Source: a virus
Length of the DNA stretch: 33,096 nt
Direction: 5' to 3' (one strand)
IMG/VR virus record: IMGVR_UViG_3300021341_000004
Coordinates: 1 to 33,096 of that record
The position numbers were made by a program, and so were the translations under genes. Positions 25,786-32,799 of the stretch are shown here, piece by piece (positions within the stretch are counted from its first letter, which is position 1; each line of letters opens with the position of its first letter). The notes beneath the pieces are model-generated. The model searched no databases, was not told where the DNA came from, and worked only from the letters and a program-made list of their open reading frames with translations.

Positions 25786-26259
25786 ATGTCCACCGACATC
25801 CCCGCCATCCCCCAGCTTCGCTGGGACACCCTCAGCCACGAACAACAGCGCGTTCTCAAGATTGTCGGCCGACACATCGGCCGCGAGCGCGCCATCCCGG
25901 TCAACCAGGTCGCAGCGCTCGCCCAGCTCCCCCGCCGCACCACCGAGCGGGTGGTGAGCGAGCTCGTCCGCGACCGTGGCATCCCCATCGCGAGCGCCAG
26001 CACCCGCCCGGCCGGCTGGTACATCGTCCAGACCGACGCCGAGCGCCAGGCGGAGCACAACCGCCTCAAGCACCGCGGCACGGAAATTCTGAAGCGTGCC
26101 CGTGCCTTCGACCCTGCCAAGAACCAGCGCATCCTGGAGATGTTCCAAGGCCAGGAGTCGTTCGACTTCGAGCAGGTAGACCCCGAGGTCAACCGCGTCG
26201 TCCGCTCCAAGTGCTCCCCCGATGGCCAGTACGGCCTGCCGCTCGGGAGGGCCAAATGA
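25786..26259 (+). CDS. Winged-helix early protein
   Basis: This 157-residue protein starts MSTDIPAIPQLRWDTLSH. Residues 18-70 make a winged helix (EQQRVLKIVGRHIGRERAIP, NQVAALAQLPRRTTERVVSE), and GIPIASASTRPAGWYIVQTD is the wing. The remainder is a charged helical tail. Proteins of this type lie beside GemA/gp16 in several Mu relatives; they may modulate replication or transcription. It follows a 105-bp gap without a clear promoter. Confidence 0.7.
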   Translation: MSTDIPAIPQLRWDTLSHEQQRVLKIVGRHIGRERAIPVNQVAALAQLPRRTTERVVSELVRDRGIPIASASTRPAGWYIVQTDAERQAEHNRLKHRGTEILKRARAFDPAKNQRILEMFQGQESFDFEQVDPEVNRVVRSKCSPDGQYGLPLGRAK

Positions 26260-26924
26260 GCCGTCGCAGCTTCAAGAAGCGCACCACCGCTCAGAACCGT
26301 CGCATGTGGAGCCTGGTGGGCGACCTCCAGCGCTCCGGGTTGTCTCGCGACGACGCCGAAGACGTGCTGCGGAACGCAGTCCGCGCGGTGTCTGGCCAGC
26401 CCTCCACCTCGGCGCTCTCCCGTAGCCAGGCCGCGGCCGTCATCGACCGGCTCCAGCGCCAGCTGCCTGCTCCAGCCGAAGTGGAGGCCAGCTCCCCTGA
26501 CGCCAGCGCCACGACCGCCAAGCGGAAGACCCGCCCACGCCGGACCTCGACCATCTCGGGACGCCAGCAGGAGGTGCTCCAGCGCGTCTTCGTGCAGGCG
26601 GGCATGGGCACCCAGGCTGAGCAGATGGCTTTCACTCGCCGTCAGACGGGCAAGCCCTGGCCTCAGACCCAGAAGGACTTCGACGCCATCATGGAGGCCC
26701 TGAAGAGCATGGTTCTCCGCGCTGCCAAGCCCCTCGAGGTATGGGGCCGAGTGCAGGCCTTGCTCGAGCATCCGAAGCTCGACCACTTCGAGCGGGTGTT
26801 CATCCCCGACCTGCACAAGCAGTTCCGGGATGCCCAGAAGGCGGGCACGCTCGACAAGGTGCTCACCACCGGCAAGCTGGCAAAGCTCACCGAAGCCGAG
26901 CTGCGCTGTGGGGTGACGCCATGA
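26256..26924 (+). CDS. GemA/gp16 family protein (DUF1018)
   Basis: This 222-residue protein starts MSRRSFKKRTTAQNRRMW, an ATGA overlap with the gene before. Residues 105-175 carry the Mu gp16 signature (ISGRQQEVLQRVFVQAGMGT, MAFTRRQTGKPWPQTQKDFD, AIMEALKSM). In Mu, GemA is an early protein reported to affect host gene expression and DNA supercoiling. The N-terminal 100 residues form a separate helical region with an Ala/Ser/Thr-rich linker. Confidence 0.82.
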   Translation: MSRRSFKKRTTAQNRRMWSLVGDLQRSGLSRDDAEDVLRNAVRAVSGQPSTSALSRSQAAAVIDRLQRQLPAPAEVEASSPDASATTAKRKTRPRRTSTISGRQQEVLQRVFVQAGMGTQAEQMAFTRRQTGKPWPQTQKDFDAIMEALKSMVLRAAKPLEVWGRVQALLEHPKLDHFERVFIPDLHKQFRDAQKAGTLDKVLTTGKLAKLTEAELRCGVTP

Positions 26925-27352
26925 GGCCCCACAAGGTGCGCCGCTCGGCGCTCACAGAAGCCCAGCTGCCGCTGGCCAAAGCCCACTACCTAACGGTCGC
27001 CGAGACGGCCGAGCTGTACGGGAAGTCAACCTGGTGGGTTCGCGACCAGATTGAAGCGAGGCTGCTGCCCGCGCTGCGTGTGGGGAGCCAGGTGCGGGTG
27101 GAGGCCGAGGCGGTCATTCGCGGCGCCCCCTGCGCCATCCCTCGTCTCCAGGCCCATCGCATCCGCCTCTCATGGGCTGCGCAGCACTGGCGGGTGAGCG
27201 TCAGCACGCTCCGGAGGATGGCGGCCGATGGACGCTCGCCCTTCGAGCGCCGCCCGCCTCAAGGCCACTGGGGATGCACGCGGGTGGCGTTCCGCGAGTG
27301 GGTGATGGACCACACCACCGGCGACCAGGCGGTCGAAGGCGGTGCGCAATGA
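26921..27352 (+). CDS. Double helix-turn-helix, MerR/excisionase-like protein
   Basis: This 143-residue protein starts MRPHKVRRSALTEAQLPL. Two similar HTH parts occur: residues 23-55 (YLTVAETAELYGKSTWWVRD, LPALRVGSQVRV) and residues 82-125 (LSWAAQHWRVSVSTLRRMAA, then FERRPPQGHWGCTRVAFRE). Both follow the excisionase/MerR pattern of recognition helix and short wing. A tandem of two such modules in one small protein suggests binding to direct repeats. It overlaps both neighbours by 4 bp. Confidence 0.7.
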   Translation: MRPHKVRRSALTEAQLPLAKAHYLTVAETAELYGKSTWWVRDQIEARLLPALRVGSQVRVEAEAVIRGAPCAIPRLQAHRIRLSWAAQHWRVSVSTLRRMAADGRSPFERRPPQGHWGCTRVAFREWVMDHTTGDQAVEGGAQ

Positions 27353-28233
27353 CGACCCGAACGCCACGGCCGCATCCGGTCCGCCCCGAGCTCGGCCAGT
27401 GCCGCGCTCGCCTTTGCCAGCGCACGGCGGCCTTCGAAGTGGTCACCGCGAACAAGAAGGTGCCGCTTTGCGAGGGGTGCTGGGCCTCCTGGCCCTTCGA
27501 CATCGAGCTGAAGGGAAGCGCCCCGGCAGCTCCCAAAACGTCGGCCCACGGGCCGAAGGAGAGGACAATGGGAACGAGCAAGTACGCCTTGGTGGAAGGC
27601 GTGAACCAGGTGGATGACTCTCGCGCCGGCTGCCGGATTGTGGGCTGCGAGAAGGACCGGGAGATGCGGGGGCTGTGTCGTGGTCACCGTGCGTGGGCCC
27701 GCCGCAACAAGGTCTACGAACAGTGGGCTGCAGCCCCCAAACGGCCGCCGAAGTCGTCGGCATCGGCGAAGTCGCAGCCGTGTACTTCTGACCCTGGGAT
27801 TCAGCTCGAGAACCTGCCGCCCCCTCCGGAGCCGAAGGCCGCGGAGGCGCTCCCCGAGCCGGCAGGTCCGTCTCCCGAGCTCGCGGCGGCCGAGGCGCTG
27901 CCGCCGGCGACGGTGCCGACGAAGGGCCGGCCCGCCATCACCCAGGAGGCGGACGAGCCTTCGGAGGCAGCGGCTCCCGAGCCGGTGACCCCTTCCCGCT
28001 TGTCGGTGGAGGAGGTGACCGAGCTGGTGCAGTCCCTTGCCCAGCAGCACGCAGCGGCCGAGGGCCTCGCCCAGCTCCTCCAGAAGGCCCACCCCCGCAT
28101 CATGCGGGTGGCGCAGGAGCTCGAGCTGGTGGGGCCGGCGCAGGTGCTCCTCCTGGAGCGTCTCGACCAGGCCATCGATGAGGTCGCCCGCGAGCTCCAC
28201 CGCGTTGCGAATGGGGAGGTGGCTCGTGGTTGA
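27349..28233 (+). CDS. Two-zinc-finger protein with Pro/Ala/Glu linker and helical C-terminus
   Basis: This 294-residue protein has two compact metal-binding candidates: C18-x4-C23-x17-C41-x2-C44 and C95-x4-C100-x9-C110-x2-H113. A long Pro/Ala/Glu-rich linker spans about 125-225, and a helical C-terminus follows (VEEVTELVQSLAQQHAAAEG, QVLLLERLDQAIDEVAREL). An internal ATG at 27568 (residue 74, MGTSKYALVEGV) has a strong AAGGAG eight bases ahead, so a shorter product with only the second finger is likely made too. I do not recognise the family; nucleic-acid binding is the natural guess. Confidence 0.68.
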   Translation: MTTRTPRPHPVRPELGQCRARLCQRTAAFEVVTANKKVPLCEGCWASWPFDIELKGSAPAAPKTSAHGPKERTMGTSKYALVEGVNQVDDSRAGCRIVGCEKDREMRGLCRGHRAWARRNKVYEQWAAAPKRPPKSSASAKSQPCTSDPGIQLENLPPPPEPKAAEALPEPAGPSPELAAAEALPPATVPTKGRPAITQEADEPSEAAAPEPVTPSRLSVEEVTELVQSLAQQHAAAEGLAQLLQKAHPRIMRVAQELELVGPAQVLLLERLDQAIDEVARELHRVANGEVARG

Positions 28234-28537
28234 GTACACCTTGCACGACGTCATCGACGCCAAGGCCGGCACAGTGACCGCGGCCAAGAGCCGGCACACC
28301 ACCAAGGCCGAAACCGAGAAGGGGCTCCGGAGGGCACTCAACCGTGTGCTGCGCGGCGGGCTGATGAAGGGCCCCACGAACGCAGCTCGCGTGGGGACGG
28401 GCGATGAGGCCCGTTGGTACTTCCTTGGTGCCAGTCAGAAGTGGTCGGGAGGCATGCTCTCCCTCTCGACCAAGGTGATGCGCCACCGCGGCAAGCCGCT
28501 CACCATCGTCGAAGACGGCGAGGTGAGCGATGGCTGA
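28226..28537 (+). CDS. Hypothetical small basic protein
   Basis: From a GTG at 28226, with GGGGAGG upstream, this encodes 103 residues opening VVEYTLHDVIDAKAGTVT. It is basic, with a helix TKAETEKGLRRALNRVLRGG and a C-terminal beta part (ARWYFLGASQKWSGGMLS). It overlaps its neighbours on both sides by 8 bp. No known domain is apparent; the charge suggests nucleic-acid binding. Confidence 0.6.
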   Translation: MVEYTLHDVIDAKAGTVTAAKSRHTTKAETEKGLRRALNRVLRGGLMKGPTNAARVGTGDEARWYFLGASQKWSGGMLSLSTKVMRHRGKPLTIVEDGEVSDG

Positions 28538-28646
28538 CCTGGCCGACCTCGTCCTCAACCCAGACGTCTTCTCGGCGATGTGCAGCCTGGCCTTGGTCAT
28601 CGGCGTCCTCGTGCTCGGCCTGGTGCTGGTTGGGGGTGCTCGATGA
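28530..28646 (+). CDS. 38-residue single-span membrane peptide
   Basis: The peptide starts MADLADLVLNPDVFSAMC and continues into a strong hydrophobic span (SLALVIGVLVLGLVLVGG, residues 19-36). It overlaps the previous gene by 8 bp and the next by 4 bp (ATGA), which supports translation. Its size and single span would fit a small holin, a superinfection-exclusion peptide or a membrane toxin; the sequence does not decide. Confidence 0.55.
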   Translation: MADLADLVLNPDVFSAMCSLALVIGVLVLGLVLVGGAR

Positions 28647-28819
28647 CCGCCCCTCAGAGCGGGCCCTGCATCCGCTGCGAGAAGCAGACCACCCGACTCG
28701 GCCGCATCGCCAGCACCCGCTGGTGCGTGGGTGCCGAGTTCTTCCAGTGCGCCGACTGTGCCGCCGAGCATGCGCGCGAGCAGGCCGAAGACAGCCACTC
28801 GAAGGGGGACCGTCGATGA
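28643..28819 (+). CDS. Small zinc-ribbon protein
   Basis: This 58-residue protein starts MTAPQSGPCIRCEKQTTR and holds two CxxC knuckles: C9/C12 and C36/C39 (FFQCADCAAEH), with an extra C28. This is the usual zinc-ribbon build. It overlaps both neighbours by 4 bp. It could be a Com-like regulator, since Mu Com is a small zinc-binding protein, but Com and its mom partner are not otherwise evident. Confidence 0.6.
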   Translation: MTAPQSGPCIRCEKQTTRLGRIASTRWCVGAEFFQCADCAAEHAREQAEDSHSKGDRR

Positions 28820-29382
28820 AGCCCGACTACTCGTACTACCGAGCCGAGGGAGCGTCCCTCCAGGTGATTGAGGCTTGGCTGGCTCGCGAGCGAGACGCCA
28901 CCGAAGAAGCCACCCGCATCTGCAAGGAATTCGGCGACAGCAAGGTGAAAGGCCTCATCTCCACAGGCCTGGTGTTCAAGAACCGCTCCGATGTGCCGCA
29001 CCCGCTGGTCGCTCGCACCCGCCTTCCGTCTGGCTACTCCCCGGCGAGGTTCGACGGAGCGATGGTGTACGCCTCGCCGAACAACACGAAGGCCGGAAAG
29101 GCCCTTCGGAAGCGCATCGAAGCGTGCATGAAGGTCGCTCGGCAGCACCCGACCGTTGCGCAGCTCGCTCAGGTGGAGAACCCGACCTGGGCAGCGGAGT
29201 GGCGGGCCGTCCCCTTCCAACGGTTCGATGACGTCATCATCTTGAAGTGGCCCACCCGCTTCGCGCCGTTCGGTGGCGAAGGACGGCCCAACACCCTGGT
29301 GCCCAAGGATGCCGTAGCACTGAAGCACTCCGAGTACTGGGCGTTCGTCGAGGCCTTCAACGAGAAGGAGGCCTCCGCATGA
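28816..29382 (+). CDS. Hypothetical early protein
   Basis: This 188-residue protein starts MKPDYSYYRAEGASLQVI. The first 50 residues are helical (EAWLARERDATEEATRICKE), the rest mixed with several Trp and Pro (VENPTWAAEWRAVPFQRFDD, IILKWPTRFAPFGGEGRP). Its appearance suggests a compact soluble alpha/beta protein. I do not recognise the family. It is tightly coupled to the ASCH-HTH gene by an ATGA overlap, so a joint role is possible. Confidence 0.65.
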   Translation: MKPDYSYYRAEGASLQVIEAWLARERDATEEATRICKEFGDSKVKGLISTGLVFKNRSDVPHPLVARTRLPSGYSPARFDGAMVYASPNNTKAGKALRKRIEACMKVARQHPTVAQLAQVENPTWAAEWRAVPFQRFDDVIILKWPTRFAPFGGEGRPNTLVPKDAVALKHSEYWAFVEAFNEKEASA

Positions 29383-30110
29383 AGGCCATCACCCTGCACC
29401 AGCCGTGGGCCTCGGCCATCATGGCCGGCGTGAAGCGGTGGGAGAACCGCACCTGGATGCCGAAGGAGCTCAAGACCGAGCCTCTCCTCTGGCTTGGCAT
29501 TCACGCTGGCAAAGGCACCGACACGGACGTCGACCTTGAGCAGCTCCGAAAGGTGTGGCCCGACATGCCGGAAGGCGACTGGCCACGGGGACTTCTGGGC
29601 TTCGCCTGCTTTGACGGTGCCGGCCACATCAGCGTCTTCCCGGAAGCCCGAACGGACCCGTGGGCCACCGGCCCCAAGGTCTGGCACGTCAGGGAGGTGC
29701 TCCGAATCGACCAGCCCATCCCAGTGAAGGGAGCGCAGGGAATCTGGGCGCTGGACAAGCATCTCCGCATCCCACTGTTCGATGCCGAATGGTCGGTTCC
29801 CAGGCACTTTCGCGACATCACCGCTGACCTGAAGGACGGGCCCGTGGGGACCTCCACAGCGGGGGTTCTCGCAAGGGTGAAGTGGGTTCGCGAACTGCGA
29901 GGCATGACCATCCACGAAGTGGAGTGCCAACTGCGGTTCCGGCACTTTCTCTTCTGGCGTGGGAGGTGTCTGCAGTCCTTGGAGAGTCACCGTTGTAGGA
30001 GATGGGCAGAGCACGACATCGAGGTGCTGGCCGACATCTATGACGTTCCCGCCGACTGGCTCTTCTACGGGCCCTCCGAGTCACGGGAGGGTCTCCATGA
30101 GCCAGGGTAG
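29379..30110 (+). CDS. ASCH domain fused to an XRE-type HTH
   Basis: This 243-residue protein begins with an ASCH domain: MKAITLHQPWASAIMAGVKR then WENRTWMPKE (residues 1-30), WLGIHAGKG and ALDKHLRIP near residue 128. ASCH domains are PUA-like folds that bind RNA or, in relatives, modified nucleotides. Residues about 172-235 look like an XRE helix-turn-helix (VRELRGMTIHEVECQLRFRH, then EHDIEVLADIYDVPADWLFY). The HTH has an unusual basic insert rich in Trp, Arg and Cys (HFLFWRGRCLQSLESHRCRR). I know of no standard phage gene with this fusion; it may sense a nucleotide or RNA and act on transcription. Start overlap is ATGA. Confidence 0.75.
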   Translation: MKAITLHQPWASAIMAGVKRWENRTWMPKELKTEPLLWLGIHAGKGTDTDVDLEQLRKVWPDMPEGDWPRGLLGFACFDGAGHISVFPEARTDPWATGPKVWHVREVLRIDQPIPVKGAQGIWALDKHLRIPLFDAEWSVPRHFRDITADLKDGPVGTSTAGVLARVKWVRELRGMTIHEVECQLRFRHFLFWRGRCLQSLESHRCRRWAEHDIEVLADIYDVPADWLFYGPSESREGLHEPG

Positions 30111-30744
30111 GCGAATCAACGTCGAGGAGGCCCGGAGCTACGCCATCCTGCTCATGGCGCTCCTACGGCCGTTCACGGTCGCGCAGAAGCTCTGTGGCTC
30201 GGTCCGTCGTGGCCGGACCACCGCAGATGGCCTGCAGCTCGTCGTCATTCCCCGCATGGGGGAGCCGAGCACGGCGGCCGAGGGTCGCAAGTGTCCGAAC
30301 CTCCTGTGGGGGCGGGTCGACGAGCTCGTGCGTCGACCAGGCCCCCTCGGCCACGCTCCGCCAACCCGCCAGGATGACGGCTCCCTCTGGCCCGCCCTGG
30401 CGACCGATGGCCACCGGAAGCTGCGGTGGCACAACGTCGAGGTCGACCTCTACACGGCCACGATGGCGAGCTGGGGAGCGATGCTCCTGACCCGCACCGG
30501 ACCGCCCGAGCTCAGCGAGCGCTGGATGTCGGCGCTCGAGGAGCGCGGGCTGCAAATGAAGGAAGGCAAGGTCGTCGACCAAGCGGGTGTGCTCGTCGCA
30601 GTCCCCTCCGAGCAGGCCGCCTTCGAGCTCGTGCGCTGGCCGTTCGTGCCCCTCGAGCTCCGCGACGGCTGGGCTCGGTCCAACTTCAGCGACAGCTGGC
30701 TCCGCGGCCAGATGAACGCTCAACCCACACCTCGGAGCCGCTGA
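30097..30744 (+). CDS. DNA polymerase X-like nucleotidyltransferase, probably catalytically dead
   Basis: This 215-residue protein starts MSQGRRINVEEARSYAIL. The palm of a PolX-type nucleotidyltransferase is recognisable: the helix preceding CGSVRRGRTTADGLQLVVIP (GSVRRG at 34-39), WHNVEVDLYTAT (D117) and the phage-type WGAMLLTRTGPPELSERW, ending with FVPLELRDGW. In active members the two metal-binding aspartates follow the GSxRRG as DxD; here these positions are G45 and Q47. Only the third Asp (D117) remains. It may bind DNA ends or nucleotides without catalysis. Overlaps the previous gene by 14 bp. Confidence 0.72.
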   Translation: MSQGRRINVEEARSYAILLMALLRPFTVAQKLCGSVRRGRTTADGLQLVVIPRMGEPSTAAEGRKCPNLLWGRVDELVRRPGPLGHAPPTRQDDGSLWPALATDGHRKLRWHNVEVDLYTATMASWGAMLLTRTGPPELSERWMSALEERGLQMKEGKVVDQAGVLVAVPSEQAAFELVRWPFVPLELRDGWARSNFSDSWLRGQMNAQPTPRSR

Positions 30745-31079
30745 TGGCCCGTATCTTCGACGACACGCGGCTGGAGGTGGCTGACGTCACCGCCGACCGC
30801 GACATCCCCAACGACGCCGAGACTCCCGCCACCGCCGGCTGGGATGCCGAGGGCTGGCCGAAGGCTGCCTTGTTCCTCGAGGCCGAGAACGAGACCGACA
30901 CCTGCACGGTCCGCGCGTGGTTCTGGAACGGCCAGGCCTGGTGCAAGGGGGCCAGTGCGGAGGTGTCCGGCTCCACGGTCGTCACCATCGACACCCTCGG
31001 AAGCCGCATCTACACCCGGCTCACCAGCGTCTCGGGCACCTTCAACATCCGCTACCGCCGCATGGTTCTGGAGGACTGA
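30744..31079 (+). CDS. Small structural-type protein, unknown
   Basis: This 111-residue protein starts MARIFDDTRLEVADVTAD at a TGATG junction. Its C-terminal two thirds are beta-rich (DTCTVRAWFWNGQAWCKGAS, SGSTVVTIDTLGSRIYTRLT). The composition is that of virion or fibre proteins rather than early regulators. It is followed directly by another small beta-rich gene and the fibre-like gene, so it probably belongs to a right-end virion module. Confidence 0.6.
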   Translation: MARIFDDTRLEVADVTADRDIPNDAETPATAGWDAEGWPKAALFLEAENETDTCTVRAWFWNGQAWCKGASAEVSGSTVVTIDTLGSRIYTRLTSVSGTFNIRYRRMVLED

Positions 31080-31345
31080 TGCCCGTCCAGATCGGCGCCG
31101 TCGCGCTCGGCAGCAGCACCCCCGGCTTCAACTTCTACCAGGAGCTGGAGAGCGAGGCAGGCACCCGCGAGTACTCGCTCAACGCGGCCATCTCGTCGCA
31201 GCCTGCCCGCCTGCTCGTCTCCTACGGCGCCACCCTCCTCGTCTACGGCTCCGACCGCGACTTCGTCGTGTCCGGGGCCACCCTCACGCTCCAGTGGGAC
31301 CCCGTGGCCGTGCACCCCATCACGGTCCGCGGTGTGTCCACCTGA
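31079..31345 (+). CDS. Small beta-rich protein, possibly structural
   Basis: This 88-residue protein starts MPVQIGAVALGSSTPGFN at a TGATG junction with the gene before. Strands such as ARLLVSYGATLLVYGSDRDF and ATLTLQWDPVAVHPITVR suggest a small beta sandwich. No known domain is recognised. A strong hairpin follows ten bases after the stop, so this may close the long rightward operon. Confidence 0.6.
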   Translation: MPVQIGAVALGSSTPGFNFYQELESEAGTREYSLNAAISSQPARLLVSYGATLLVYGSDRDFVVSGATLTLQWDPVAVHPITVRGVST

Positions 31346-31355
31346 GCCCCCGCCT

Positions 31356-31375
31356 CGACGCCTGTTCGGGCGTCG
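31356..31375 (+). terminator. Hairpin after the long rightward operon
   Basis: CGACGCC (31356-31362) pairs with GGCGTCG (31369-31375) around a TGTTCG loop, followed by TT. A second small hairpin, GGCCTTCGGGCC, comes at about 31382-31393. Together they make a probable terminator or attenuator ahead of the fibre-like gene. Confidence 0.55.
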
Positions 31376-31434
31376 TTCCCCGGCCTTCGGGCCATCTCAC
31401 CCCGGCCGTTCTGGCCACCCTGGAGACTGCCACC

Positions 31435-32145
31435 ATGGCACGCACTGTTGTTCCTTCCGCCGCGATTTCGTCCGTTCCGACTTCCGCGGTCCCGACCCTC
31501 AACGCTGACAACCTCGACCTCACCGACGACTACGCCTTCACCGGCAACGTCTCGGCGGGTGGAAACGCTGTCGCCACCACTGCCGACCTCCCCACCAGCG
31601 GAGACTTCAAGAACTCGGTCGGCACTGTCGTCACGACGAACGTGAACCTCGCCAGCCCTGGGGCGCTGCTCGGCTCCGCCGGCCGCGTGGCCCTCACCGG
31701 TCAGACCGATGCCTCCCAGAACGGCATCTACGACTTCACCGATGGCGTCACCGCGCTCACCCGTTCGAGCGACGCCAACGCGGATGCTGAGGTGTCTGTC
31801 GGCATGTGCTTCTTCGCCGAAGACACCGGCGACATGTACCGCTGCACGGCCTTCGCTGGCACCCTCGACACCGACGACATCACCATCGTCGAGTTCGACG
31901 AAGAGCGGGCCTGGGTCACCGTGACCGGTGTTGCGAACGGCACGGACGCCTTCCTCGACCTCAGCCACAGCGATGTCGACACCAACACGCTGATGGTGTT
32001 CAACGGCGGCATGATGCTGACCGTTGGCGTCGGCAACGACTACACCTTCTCGGATGGTGGCGGTGCCGCCGGTGTCGACCGTGTGGCGTTCGAGTTCACG
32101 CCCGCGAACGGCTCCAACCTCAAGGCGATGTACCTCCGCATCTGA
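31435..32145 (+). CDS. Tail fibre-type protein
   Basis: This 236-residue protein starts MARTVVPSAAISSVPTSA. Residues 55-150 follow a common phage tail-fibre pattern: VVTTNVNLASPGALLGSAGR, then VALTGQTDASQNGIYDFTDG and ALTRSSDANADAEVSVGMCF. The motif of Q-T-D-A-S-Q-N-G-I-Y followed by TR-x-x-D-A is widespread in fibre and receptor-binding proteins. The C-terminus is Gly/Asp-rich and beta-type. It lies apart from the main tail genes, at the far end of the rightward side, behind a terminator. It probably needs its own late promoter, though none is clear in the 89-bp gap. Confidence 0.72.
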   Translation: MARTVVPSAAISSVPTSAVPTLNADNLDLTDDYAFTGNVSAGGNAVATTADLPTSGDFKNSVGTVVTTNVNLASPGALLGSAGRVALTGQTDASQNGIYDFTDGVTALTRSSDANADAEVSVGMCFFAEDTGDMYRCTAFAGTLDTDDITIVEFDEERAWVTVTGVANGTDAFLDLSHSDVDTNTLMVFNGGMMLTVGVGNDYTFSDGGGAAGVDRVAFEFTPANGSNLKAMYLRI

Positions 32146-32150
32146 GCTGA

Positions 32151-32208
32151 CTCGGGACCTGGTCCCGAGCTCGGCGCTCACCCCGGGCAGCTTCGGCTGC
32201 TCGGGGTG
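32151..32208 (+). terminator. Two strong hairpins after the fibre gene
   Basis: The first hairpin, 32151-32169, pairs CTCGGGAC with GTCCCGAG. The second, 32179-32208, pairs CACCCCGGGCAGC with GCTGCTCGGGGTG around TTCG and is followed by TTTC. The second is a good intrinsic terminator with a stable UUCG tetraloop and ends the rightward transcription. Between 32209 and 32340 I see no gene. Confidence 0.75.
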
Positions 32209-32340
32209 TTTCGGTCTTGGCATCCGAGGCTGGCCGAGAACGGCTCTGTGAGGCCGTCTGGGCGACGGGTGAAGGTGACGGCCACGGCCATCGCGAACCC
32301 ATGGTGGAGTCGCTCCAGCCCTCCACAGAAGGACGGAACC

Positions 32341-32523
32341 ATGTGTCGCTCCCCTCGAACCATCCACCACCTCACCTCCCTACTCACCGCGCTGGCCACG
32401 CTGGCAACAGCGCTCGAGCGAACCGCCCCCGGGCTGTCCGGCGGTGCCGACCGTCTGTGGCTGGTCCTGGTCCCGCTCAGCCTGGCGAGCGTGGTCCAGC
32501 TCCTCGACGCCCCGGCCGAGTGA
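32341..32523 (+). CDS. 60-residue membrane protein, possible holin
   Basis: The protein starts MCRSPRTIHHLTSLLTALAT with AAGGA eight bases ahead. A weakly hydrophobic N-terminal helix (LLTALATLATAL) and a clear span LWLVLVPLSLASVVQLL near residues 40-56 suggest one or two membrane passes. It stands alone behind a strong terminator, about 320 bp from the right tip. A small holin or a lysogenic conversion protein is possible; the only endolysin lies at the opposite end of the phage. Confidence 0.5.
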   Translation: MCRSPRTIHHLTSLLTALATLATALERTAPGLSGGADRLWLVLVPLSLASVVQLLDAPAE

Positions 32524-32799
32524 CTGACCCGGCTCTATAGATGGGCCACCCCTTAAAGGCGCAGCCTATGGAGCCAGCCCATACTTAAGACGCGAGGTTC
32601 GGCCCGCGGCGCCCTCGACCACCGGAGCAGAGACCGAGCTGCTCGCTCGCGAGCTCCCTCCGTGGGTACCGAGGCCGACGTTGCCGGCCGCCCCCAGCCG
32701 AGCGCCGGAGCCTCACCAGGGCCGCGCAGGAATTGCCTCGAACGACACCATTTGTGCGCAGCCCCGAACACCACTCTTGCCGGTCGCCCCCGGTGGTGA
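32524..32799. other. Non-coding right-end segment with a possible RNA pseudoknot
   Basis: No convincing gene lies here. At 32531-32540 GGCTCTATAG can pair with CTATGGAGCC at 32566-32575 (ten pairs, one G-U). Between these arms, ATGGGC at 32541-32546 can pair with GCCCAT at 32577-32582, giving interleaved stems as in an H-type pseudoknot. The short AT-rich words CTTAAAGG and ACTTAAGA stand out from the GC-rich surroundings. Leftward frames through 32585-32815 have no ribosome site and no protein-like pattern. Confidence 0.45.

Noticed and set aside
28643-28819. A Com-Mom DNA modification pair
   Set aside because: The zinc-ribbon protein resembles Com only in size and cysteines; no Mom-like acetyltransferase-fold protein was recognised.
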